This document shows positions 1 to 11,000 of a DNA stretch of 64,000 bases, one piece after another; position 1 is the first letter of the stretch, and every line of letters begins with the position of its first letter. Below the pieces are notes generated by a model that saw only the letters and a program-made list of their open reading frames with translations, ran no database searches and was not told the DNA's origin. Location: positions 85,048,449-85,112,448 of the forward strand of contig CM072810.1 in NCBI GenBank assembly GCA_037013495.1. The letters run 5' to 3'. Made by a program: the position numbers and the translations under genes. This stretch comes from Hippophae tibetana (taxonomy: Eukaryota > Streptophyta > Magnoliopsida > Rosales > Elaeagnaceae).

Positions 1-1568
1 TAAACATTTTCTAATGTCAATTTTAGAAAAGAATGTTAGGGGGAAAATTACTCCAAATTTTATATCATTATAATTATTATATATTTAAGTGGAATTTATT
101 ACCTTTTAAAATGCCAAATTACAAATGTTTCAAATTTTGTTCATTATTTTATATAAGAGAACAACAATTGTCATTTTTAACTCATTTATGACATCAATAT
201 TGTTAACTTATTTGTAAGTTGTTCTAGTTGTGTTGGAATGCATCGTATTGAAATTAAATTTGGATATCGCTTTCCCAATAAGAATCTAGTTTCCAAACGC
301 ATTATAAAAGTAAGAAGCAAAGAAATATGAGTGGAAATATTAAGCTCATCCTCTATAGAAATGTTTATTGCTACGTACGAAGAAGTTACAAATATTGTCT
401 AAAACCACCTCATGCATCACATTTTTTCATTAGGAAGAAACAAAATATAATTCACATGAGTATGTCTGTGTTGGGTATTAAGACTTAAAAAGAAAACAAA
501 ATAATGATAAACATTAGAAAAATCAATAAGTGAAAAAAAAGCTTAAACATTTTCAAATGTCAATTTTACAAAAGAATATTAGGGGATAAATTACTCCAAA
601 TTGTATATCATTATAATTATTATATATTTAAATGGAATTTAACACGTCTTAGAATGCCAAATTACAAACGTTTCAAATTTTGTTCATTATTTTATATAAG
701 AGATCAATAATTGTCATTTTTAACTCATTTATGACATCAATATTGTTAACCTATTTGTAAGTTGTTCTGGTTGTGGTGGAATGCATCGTATTAATATTAA
801 ATTTGGATATTGCTTTCCCCCTAAGAATCTAGTTTCCAAACGCCTTATAGAAGTAAAAAGCAAAGAAATATGAGTGGAAATATTAAGCTCATCCTCTATA
901 GAAATGTTTCTTGCTACGTACAAAGAAGTTACAAATATTGTCGAAAACCACCTCATCCATCACCTTTTTTCATTGGGAAGAGACATAATATAATTCACAT
1001 GAATATGCCTGTGTTGGGTATTAAGACTTAAAAAGAAAACAAAATAATGACAAACATTAGGAAAAAGCAATAAGTGGAAAAAAAAAGCCTAAACATTTTC
1101 TAATGTCAATTTTAGAAAAGAATGTTAGGGGAACTATTACTCCAAATTTTATATCATTATAATTATTATATATTTAAGTGGAATTTATTATGTCTTAAAC
1201 TGCCAAATTACTAACGTCTGAAATTTTGTTGATTATTTTATATAAGAGATCAATAATTCACATTTTTAACTAATTTATGGCATCAATATTCTTAAATTAT
1301 TAATAAGTTATTCTGGTAATGTTGGAATGCACCGTATTGAAATGAAATTTTGTTATCGCTTTTCCCCTAAGAATCTTATTTCCAAACGTCTAATACAAGT
1401 AAGAGGCAAAGAAATATGAATATAAATATTAAGGTCATCCTATATAGAAATGTTTCTTGCTACGTACCAAGAAGTAACAAATATTGTCAAAAACCACCTC
1501 ATCCATCAACTTTTTTCATTGGGAAGAGATATAATGTAATTCACATGAATATACCGGTGTTGGGTATT
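1..1568 (+). repeat. Leading monomers outside the 24-mer duplication
   Basis: These are about three monomers, with starts at 1 (the window opens inside the HindIII site), 539 and 1085. The site at 1085 is degenerate (AAGCCT). The first two carry the AACTTATTTGTAAGTT-like dyad (class A) and the third carries the AATTATTAATAAGTT-type dyad (class B). They resemble the rest of the array but do not align as near-identical copies to any other part of the window that I could find. They probably continue a block lying to the left. Confidence 0.85.
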
Positions 1569-2601
1569 AAGACTTAAAAAGAAAACAAAATAATGACAAA
1601 CATTAGGAAAAAGCAATAAGTGGAAAAAAAAGCTTAAACATTTTCTAATGTCAATTTTACAAAAGAATGTTAGGGGAAAAATTACTCCAAAATGTATATC
1701 ATTATAATTATTATATATTTAAATGAAATTTATTATGTCCAAAAATTCCAAATTACAAACACTTCAAATTTTGTTCATTATTTTATATAAGACAACAATA
1801 ATTGTCATTTTTAACTCATTTATGACATCAATATTCTTAACTTATTTGTAGGGTATTTTGGTTTTGTTGGAATGCACCGTATTGAAATTATATTTGGATA
1901 TTGCTTTCCCCCTAAGAATCTAGTTTCCAAACACCTTATAGAAGTAAAAAGCAAAGAAATATGAGTGCAAATATTAAGCTCATCCTCTATAGAAATGTTT
2001 TATTGCTACGTACCAAGAAGTTACAAATATTGTGTAAAACCACCTCATCCATCACCTTTTTTCATTGGGAAGAGACATAATATAATTCACATGAATATGC
2101 CTGTGTTGGGTATTAAGACTTAAAAAGAAAACAAAATAATGACAATCATTAGGAAAAAGCAATAAGTGGAAAAAAAAGCCTTAAACATTTTCTAATGTCA
2201 ATTTTACAAAAGAATGTTAGGGGAAAATTACTCCAAATTTTATATCATTCTAATTATTTTATATTTAAGTGGAATTTATTACGTCTTAAAATGCCAAATT
2301 ACAAACGTTTCAAATTTTGTTCATTATTTTATATAAGAGATCAATAATTGTCATTTTTAACTCATTTATGACATCAATATTGTCAACTTATTTGTAAGTT
2401 GTTTTGGTTTTTGTTGGAATGCATCGTATTGAAATTAAATTTGGATATTGCTTTCCCCCTAAGAATCTAGTTTCCAAACGCCTTATAGAAGTAAAAAGCA
2501 AAGAAATATGAGTGGAAATATTAAGCTTATCCTCTATAGAAATGTTTTATTACTACGTACCAAGAAGTTACAAATATTGTTTAAAACCACCTCATCCATC
2601 A

Positions 2602-4555
2602 GCTTTTTTCATTGGGAAGAGACAAAGTATAATTCACATGAATATGCCTGTGTTGGGTATTAAGACTTAAAAAGAAAATAGAATAATGACAAACATTAGG
2701 AAAAAGCAATAAGTTAAAGAAAAAAAGCTTAAACATTTTCTAATGTCAATTTTAGAAAAGAATGTTAGGGGAAATATTACTCCAAATTTTATATCATTCT
2801 AATTATTATATATTTAAATGGAATTTATTACGTCTTAAAATGCCAAATTACAAACGTTTGAAATTTTTTTGATTATTTTATATAAGAGATCAATAATTCA
2901 CATTTTTAACTAATTTATGGCATCAATATTCTTAACTTATTAATAAGTTATTCTGGTAATGTTGGAATGCACCGTATTGAAATTAAATTTGGTTATCGCT
3001 TTCCCCCTAAGAATCTAATTTCCAAACGCCTTATAGAAGTAAGAAGCAAAGAAATATGAATGGATATATGGAGCTCATCCTCTATAGAAATGTTTATTGC
3101 TACGTACGAAGAAGTTACAAATATTGTCTAAAACCACCTAATCCATCACCTTTTTTCATTATGAAGAAACATAATATAATTCACATGAGTATGTGTGTGT
3201 TGGGTATTAAGACTTAAAAAGAAAACAAAATAATGATAAACATTAGGAAAAATCAATAAGTGGAAAAAAAAAGCTTAAACATTTTCTAATGTCAATTTTA
3301 TAAAAGAATGTTAGGGGAAAAATTACTCCAAATTTTATATCATTCTAATTATTTTATATTTAAGTGGAATTTATTACGTCTTAAAATGCCAAATTACAAA
3401 CGTTTCAAATTTTGTTCATTATTTTATATAAGAGATCAATAATTGTCATTTTTAACTCATTTATAACATTAATATTGTCAACTTATTTGTAAGTTGTTCT
3501 GGTTGTGTTGGAATGCATCGTATTGAAATTAAATTTGGATATTGCTTTCCCCCTAAGAATCTAGTTTCCAAACGACTTATAGAAGTAAAAAGCAAAGAAA
3601 TATGAGTGGAAATATTAAGCTCATCCTCTATAGAAATGTTTTATTGCAACGTACCAAGAAGTTACAAATATTGTTTAAAGCCACCTCATCCATCACCTTT
3701 TTTCATTGGGAAGTGACATAATATAATTCACATGAATATGCCTGTGTTGGGTATTAAGACTTAAAAAGAAAACAGAATAATAACAAACATTAGGAAAAAG
3801 CAATAAGTGGAAAAAAAAGCTTAAACATTTTCTAATGTCAATTTGAGAAAAGAATGTTAGGGGAAATATTACTCCAAATTTTATATCATTCTAATCATTA
3901 TATATTTAAGTCGAATTTATTACGTCTTAAAATGCCAAATTACAAACGTTTGAAATTTTTTTGATTATTTTATATAACACATCAATAATTCACATTTTTA
4001 ACTTATTTATGGCATCAATATTCTTAACTTATTAATAAGCTATTCTGGTAATGTTGGAATGCACCGTATTGAAATTAAATTTGGTTATCGCTTTGCCCTT
4101 AAGAATCTTATTTCCAAACGTTTTATAGAAGTAAGAAGCAAATAAATATGAATATAAATATTAAGCTCATCCTCTATAGAAATGTTTCTTGCTACGTACC
4201 AAGAAGTAACAAATATTGTCTAAAACAACCTCCATCCATCACCTTTTTTCATTGGGAAGAGATATAATGTAATTCACATGAATATGCCTGTGTTGGTTAT
4301 TAAGACTTAAAAAGAAAACAAAACAATGGCAAACATTAGGAAAAAGCAATAAGTGAAAAAAAAGCTTAAACATTTTCTATTGTCAATTTTACAAAAGAAT
4401 GTGAGGGGAAAAATTACTCCAAAATGTATATCATTATAATTATTATATATTTAAATGAAATTTAATATGTCCAAAAATTCCAAATTAGAAACGTTTCAAA
4501 TTTTGTTCATTATTTTATATAAGAGAACAATAATTGTCATTTTTAACTCATTTAT
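2602..4555 (+). repeat. Nested four-monomer repeat, copy 1
   Basis: This segment is repeated 2,184-2,186 bp downstream (4786-6741). Diagnostic shared variants include the TTTATAACATTAATATTGTC stretch at about 3469 and 5652, and a TTTGAAATTTTTTTGATT stretch in the class B monomers. The left edge is a mismatch at 2601 (A against T at 4785). The right edge is at 4556, where ATGACATC faces ATAACATC. The whole nested pair is carried inside both copies of the 24-mer, so it is older than the 12,985-bp duplication. Confidence 0.82.
2933..2950. repeat. 18-bp perfect palindrome of class B monomers
   Basis: TAACTTATTAATAAGTTA is its own reverse complement. It recurs at the same monomer position (about +210) in many class B monomers, for example around 5119, 9377, 9926, 12105, 28903, 29452 and 39271. 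Some class B monomers have one arm broken (AATAAGCTA). Class A monomers have AACTTA-TTTG-TAAGTT at the same place, so the 6-bp arms persist around a changed centre. A protein-binding dyad or a small hairpin is possible, but no function can be assigned from sequence. Confidence 0.6.
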
Positions 4556-4785
4556 GACATCAATATTCTTAACTTATTTGTAAGTTGTTTTGGTTTTTGT
4601 TGGAATACATCGTATTGAAATTAAATTTGGATATTGCTTTCCCCCTAAGAATCTAGTTTCCAAACACCTTATAGAAGTAAAAGCAAAGAAATATGAGTGG
4701 AAATATTAAGCTCATCCTCTATAGAAATGTTTCTTGTTACGTACCAAGAAGTTACAAATATTGTTTAAAACCACCTCATCCATCT

Positions 4786-6741
4786 GCTTTTTTCATTGGG
4801 AAGAGACAAAGTATAATTCACATGAATATGCCTGTGTTGGGTATTAAGACTTAAAAAGAAAATAGAATAATGACAAACATTAGGAAAAAGCAATAAGTTA
4901 AAGAAAAAAAGCTTAAACATTTTCTAATGTCAATTTTAGAAAAGAATGTTAGGGGAAATATTACTCCAAATTTTATATCATTCTAATTATTATATATTTA
5001 AGTGGAATTTATTACGTCTTAAAATGCCAAATTACAAACGTTTGAAATTTTTTTGATTATTTTATATAAGAGATCAATAATTCACATTTTTAACTAATTT
5101 ATGGCATCAATATTCTTAACTTATTAATAAGTTATTCTGGTAATGTTGGAATGCACCGTTTTGAAATTAAATTTGGTTATCGCTTTCCCCCTAAGAATCT
5201 AATTTCCAAACGCCTTATAGAAGTAAGAAGCAAAGAAATACGAATGGATATATGGAGCTCATCCTCTATAGAAATGTTTATTGCTACGTACGAAGAAGTT
5301 ACAAATATTGTCTAAAACCACCTAATCCATCACCTTTTTTCATTATGAAGAGACAAAGTATAATTCACATGAGTATGTCTGTGTTGGGTATTAAGACTTA
5401 AAAAGAAAATAGAATAATGACAAACATTAGGAAAAATCAATAAGTGAAAAAAAAAAGCTTAAACATTTTCTAATGTCAATTTTATAAAAGAATGTTAGGG
5501 GAAAAATTACTCCAAATTTTATATCATTCTAATTATTTTATATTTAAGTGGAATTTATTACGTCTTAAAATGCCAAATTACAAACGTTTCAAATTTTGTT
5601 CATTATTTTATATAAGAGATCAATAATTGTCATTTTTAACTCATTTATAACATTAATATTGTCAACTTATTTGTAAGTTGTTCTGGTTGTGTTGGAATGC
5701 ATCGTATTGAAATTAAATTTGGATATTGCTTTCCCCCTAAGAATCTAGTTTCCAAACGACTTATAGAAGTAAAAAGCAAAGAAATATGAGTGGAAATATT
5801 AAGCTCATCCTCTATAGAAATGTTTTATTGCAACGTACCAAGAAGTTACAAATATTGTTTAAAGCCACCTCATCCATCACCTTTTTTCATTGGGAAGTGA
5901 CATAATATAATTCACATGAATATGCCTGTGTTGGGTATTAAGACTTAAAAAGAAAACAGAATAATAACAAACATTAGGAAAAAGCAATAAGTGGAAAAAA
6001 AAGCTTAAACATTTTCTAATGTCAATTTGAGAAAAGAATGTTAGGGGAAATATTACTCCAAATTTTATATCATTTTAATTATTATATATTTAAGTCGAAT
6101 TTATTACGTCTTAAAATGCCAAATTACAAACGTTTGAAATTTTTTTGATTATTTTATATAACACATCAATAATTCACATTTTTAACTCATTTATGACATC
6201 AATATTCTTAACTTATTAATAAGCTGTTCTAGTTTTGTTGGATTGCACCGTATTGAAATTAAATTTGGTTATCGCTTTGCCCTTAAGAATCTAGTTGCCA
6301 AACGCCTTATAGAAGTAAGAAGCAAAGAAATATGAGTGGAAATATTAAGCTCATCCTCTATAGAAATGTTTCTTGCTACGTACCAAGAAGTAACAAATAT
6401 TGTCTAAAACAACCTCCATCCATCACCTTTTTTCATTGGGAAGAGATATAATGTAATTCACATGAATATGCCTGTGTTGGTTATTAAGACTTAAAAAGAA
6501 AACAAAACAATGGTAAACATTAGGAAAAAGCAATAAGTGAAAAAAAAAAGCTTAAACATTTTCTATTGTCAATTTTACAAAAGAATGTGAGGGGAAAAAT
6601 TACTCCAAAATGTATATCATTATAATTATTATATATTTAAATGAAATTTAATATGTCCAAAAATTCCAAATTACAAACGTTTCAAATTTTGTTCATTATT
6701 TTATATAAGAGAACAATAATTGTCATTTTTAACTCATTTAT
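4786..6741 (+). repeat. Nested four-monomer repeat, copy 2, with patches
   Basis: This is the second copy of 2602-4555. It is broken by two patches that match other monomers. At about 5350-5428 it reads GAGACAAAGTATAATTC and AAAATAGAATAATGAC, like the tail of the preceding monomer near 4800-4880, instead of the 3166-3240 sequence. At about 6190-6345 it reads AAGCTGTTCTAGTTTTGTTG and CTAGTTGCCAAACG, where copy 1 has AAGCTATTCTGGTAATG and CTTATTTCCAAACG. The CTAGTTGCC variant is shared with the monomer at 7094. Identity resumes after each patch. The same arrangement appears at 17771-19726 in the second 24-mer copy. Confidence 0.75.
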
Positions 6742-7636
6742 AACATCAATATTCTTAACTTATTTGTAGGTTATTCTGGTTTTGTTGGAATGCACCGTAT
6801 TGAAATTATATTTGGATATTGCTTTCCCCCTAAGAATCTAGTTTCCAAATACCTTATAGAAGTAAGAAGCAAAGAAATATGAGTGGAAATATTAAGCTCA
6901 TCCTCTATAGAAATGTTTCTTGCTACGTACCAAGAAGTTACAAATATTGTCTAAAACAACCTCCATCCATCAGCTTTTTTCGTTGGGAAGAGATATAATG
7001 TAATTCACAAGAATATGCCTGTATTGGGTATAAAGACTTAACAAGAAAACAAAATAATGATAAACATTAGGAAAAAGCAATAAGTGAAAAGAAAAGTTTA
7101 AACATTTTCTAATGTCAATTTAAAAAAGAATGTTAGGGGAAAAATTACTCCAAAATGTATATCATTATAATTATTATATATTTAAATGGAATTTAATACG
7201 TCTTGAAATTTCAAATTACAAACGTTTCAAATTTTGTTCATTATTATATATAAGAGAACAAAAATTGTCATTTTTAACTCATTTATGACATCAATATTCT
7301 TAACTTATTTGTAAGTTCTTCTGGTTTTGTTGGAAGGCACCGTATTGAAATTAAATTTGGATATTGCTTTCCCCCGAAGAATCTAGTTGCCAAACGCCTT
7401 ATAGAAGTAAGAAGCAAAGAAATATGAGTGGAAATATTAAGCTCATTCTCTATAGAAATGTTTTATTGCTACGTACTAAGAAGTTACAAATATTGTGTAA
7501 AACCACCTCATCCATCACCTTTTTTCATTGGGAAGAGACATAATATAATTCACATGACTATGCCTGAGTTGGGTATTAAGACTTAAAAACAAAAAAAATA
7601 ATGATAAACATTAGGAAAAAGAAATGAGTGGAAAAA

Positions 7637-8076
7637 AAGCTTAAACATTTTCTAATGTCAATTTTAGAATAGAATGTTAGGGGATATATTACTCCAAATT
7701 TTATATCATTATAATTATTATATATTTATGTGAAATTTATTACGTCTTAAAATGCCAAATTACAAACGTTTGAATACACCGTATTGAAATTAAATTTGGT
7801 TATCGCTTTCCCCCTAAGAATCTAGTTTCCAAACGCCTTATAGAAGTACGAAGCAAAGAAATATGTGTGGAAATATTAAGCTCATCCAATATAGAAATTT
7901 TTCTTGCTAAGTTCCAAGAAGTTACAAATATTGCCTAAAACCACCTCCAGCCATCACCTTATTTCATTGGGAAGATAGATAATATAATTAACATGAATAT
8001 GCCTGTGGTGGGTATTAAGACATAAAAAGAAAACAAAATAATGATAAACTTTGGATAAAGCAATAAGTGGAAAAGA
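7637..8076 (+). repeat. Shortened 440-bp monomer (105-bp deletion)
   Basis: This monomer is about 440 bp instead of 545. The text runs from the AAACGTTTGA box directly into ATACACCGTATTG at about 7772/7773. The TATA-like element, the ATTTTTAACTCATTTATG box and the AACTTA/TAAGTT dyad are all missing. Alignment with the related full-length monomer at 42333 places the lost segment at the equivalent of 42470-42574, which is 105 bp. A GA dinucleotide is present at both breakpoints, compatible with microhomology-mediated or slippage deletion. Confidence 0.9.
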
Positions 8077-11000
8077 AAGCTTAAACATTTTCTAATGTCA
8101 ATTTTATAAAAGAATAGTATGGGAACCATTACTTCAAATTTTATATCATTGTAATTATTATATATTTAAATTGAATTTATTACATCTTAAAATGCCAAAT
8201 TACAAACTTTTGAAATTTTGTTGATTATTATATATAAGAGAACAACAATTGTCATTTTTAACTCATTTATGACATCAATATTCTTAACTTATTTGTAAGT
8301 TCTTCTGGTTTTGTTGGAAGGCACCGTATTGAAATTAAATTTGGTTATGGTTTTCCCCTTAAGAATCTAATTTCCAAACGCCTTATAGAAGTAAGAAGCA
8401 AAGAAATATGAGTGGAAATATTAAGCTCATCCTCTATAGAAATGTTTCTTGCTACGTACCAAGAAGTTACAAATATTGTCTAAAACAACCTCCATCCATC
8501 ACCTTTTTTCATTGGGAAGAGATATAATGTAATTCACATGAAAATGCCTGTGTTCGGTATTAAGACTTAAAAAGAAAACAAAATAATGATAAACATTAGG
8601 AAAAATCAATTAGTGGAAAAAAAGCTTAAACATTTTCTAATGTTAATTTTAGAAAAGAATGTTAGGGGAAAAATTACTCCAAATTTTATATCATTCTAAT
8701 TAAGTTATATTTAAGTGGAATTTATACGTCTTAAAATGCCAAATTACAAACGTTTCAAATTTTGTTCATTATTTTATATAAGAGATCATTAATTGTCATT
8801 TTTAACTCATTTATAACATCAATATTGTTAACTTATTTGTAAGTTGTTCTAGTTGTGTTGGAATGCATCGTATTGAAATTAAATTTGGATATTGCTTTCC
8901 CCCCTAAGAATCTAGTTTCCAAACGCCTTATAGAAGTAAGAAGCAAAGAAATATGAATGGAAATATTAAGGTCATCCTCTATATAAATGTTTTATTGCTA
9001 CGTACCAAGAAGTTACAAATATTTTCTAAAACCACCTCATCCATCACCTTTTTTCATTGGGAAGAGACATAATATAATTCACATGAATATGCCTGTGTTG
9101 GGTATTAAGACTTAAAAAGAAAACAAAATAATGACAAACATTAGCAAAATCAATTAGTGGAAAAAGAAGCTTAAACATTTTCTAATGTTAATTTTACAAA
9201 AGAATGTTAGGGGAAATATTTCTCCAAATTTTAGATCATTCTAATTATTATATATTTAAGTGGAATTTATTACGTCTTAAAATGCGAAATTACAAACGTT
9301 TGAAATTTTGTTGATTATTTTATATAAGAGATCAATAATTCACATTTTTAACTAATTTATGGCATCAATATTCTTAACTTATTAATAAGTTATTCCGGTA
9401 ATGTTGGAATGCACCGTATTGAAATTAAATTTGGTTATCGCTTTGCCTCTAAGAATCTTATTTCCAAACGCCTTATAGAAGTAAGAAGGAAAGAAATATG
9501 AATATAAATATTAAGCTTATCCTCTATAGAAATGTTTTTTGCTACGTACCAAGAAGTAAGAAATATTGTCTAAAACAACCTCCATCCATCACCTTTTTTC
9601 ATTGGGAAGAGATTTAATGGAATTCACATGAATATGCGTGTGTTGGGTATTAAGACTTAAAAAGAAAACAAAATAATGATAAAAATTAGGAAAAACCAAT
9701 AAGTGAAAAAAAAACTTAAACATTTTCTAATGTCAATTTTAAAAAAGAATGTTAGGGGAAAAATTACTCCAAATTGTATATCATTATATTTATTATATAT
9801 TTAAATAGAATTTAATACATCCTAAAATGCGAAATTACAAACGTTTCAAATTTTGTTCATTATTTTATATAAGAGATCAAAAATTCACATTTTTAACTCA
9901 TTTATGGCATCAATATTCTTAACTTATTAATAAGTTATTCTAGTAATGTTGGAATGCACCGTATTGAAATTAAATTTGCTTATCGTTTTCCCCCAAAGAA
10001 TCTAATTTCCAAATGCCTTATAGAAGTAAGAAGCAAAGAAATATGAATGGTTATATTAAGCTCAGTCTCTATAGAAATGTTTCTTGCTACGTACCAAGAA
10101 GTTACAAATATTTTCTAAAACCACCTCATGCATCACCTTTTTTCATTGGGAAGAAACATAATATAATTCACATGAGTATGTCTGTGTTGGGTATTAAGAC
10201 TTAAAAAGAAAACAAAATAATGACAAACATTAGGAAAAATCAATAAGTGGAAAAAAAAGCTTAAACATTTTCTAATGTCAATTTTATAAAAGAATGTTAG
10301 GGGAAAAATTACTCCAAATTTTATATCATTCTAATTATTTTATATTTAAGTGGAATTTATTACGTCTTAAAATGCCAAATTACAAACGTTTCAAATTTTA
10401 TTCATTATTTTATATAAGAGAACAATAATTATCATTTTTAACTCATTTATGACATCAATATTCTTAACTTATTTGTAAGTTATTCTGGTTTTGTTGGAAT
10501 GCACCGTATTGAAATTAAATTTGGATATTTCTTTCCCCCTAAGAATCTAATTTCCAAACGCCTTATAGAAGTAAGAAGCAAAAGAAATATGAATGGAAAT
10601 ATTAAGCTCATCCTCTATAGAAATGTTTCTTACTACGTACCATGAAGTTACAAATATTGTGTAAAACCACCTCATCCATCACCTTTTTTCATTGGTAATA
10701 TACATAATATAATTCACATGAATATGCCTATGTTGGGTATTAAGACTTAAAAAGAAAACAAAATAATGATAAACATTAGGAAAAATCAATAAGTGGAAAG
10801 AAAAGCTTAAATAGTTTCTAATGTCAATTTTAGAAAAGAATGTTAGCGGAAATATTACTCCAAATTTTATATGATTCTAATTATTTTATATTTAAGTGGA
10901 ATTTATTACGTCTTAAAATGCCAAATTACAAACGTTTCAAATTTTGTTCATTATTTTATATAATAGAACAATAATTGTCATTTTTAACTCATTTATGACA

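Noticed and set aside
1669-1676. GTTAGGGG in each monomer as telomere repeat sequence
   Set aside because: It occurs once per monomer and never in tandem, so it is a chance resemblance to TTAGGG-type motifs.
10013-10204. Small open reading frames of 60-83 codons on the plus strand (10013, 11613, 22998, 24598, 30114, 31720, 33842, 46943, 48098 and others) as protein-coding genes
   Set aside because: All are the same stretch of the satellite monomer, opened or closed by random substitutions and indels. Most monomers have stops or shifts in the same path, and there is no domain or gene-like context.
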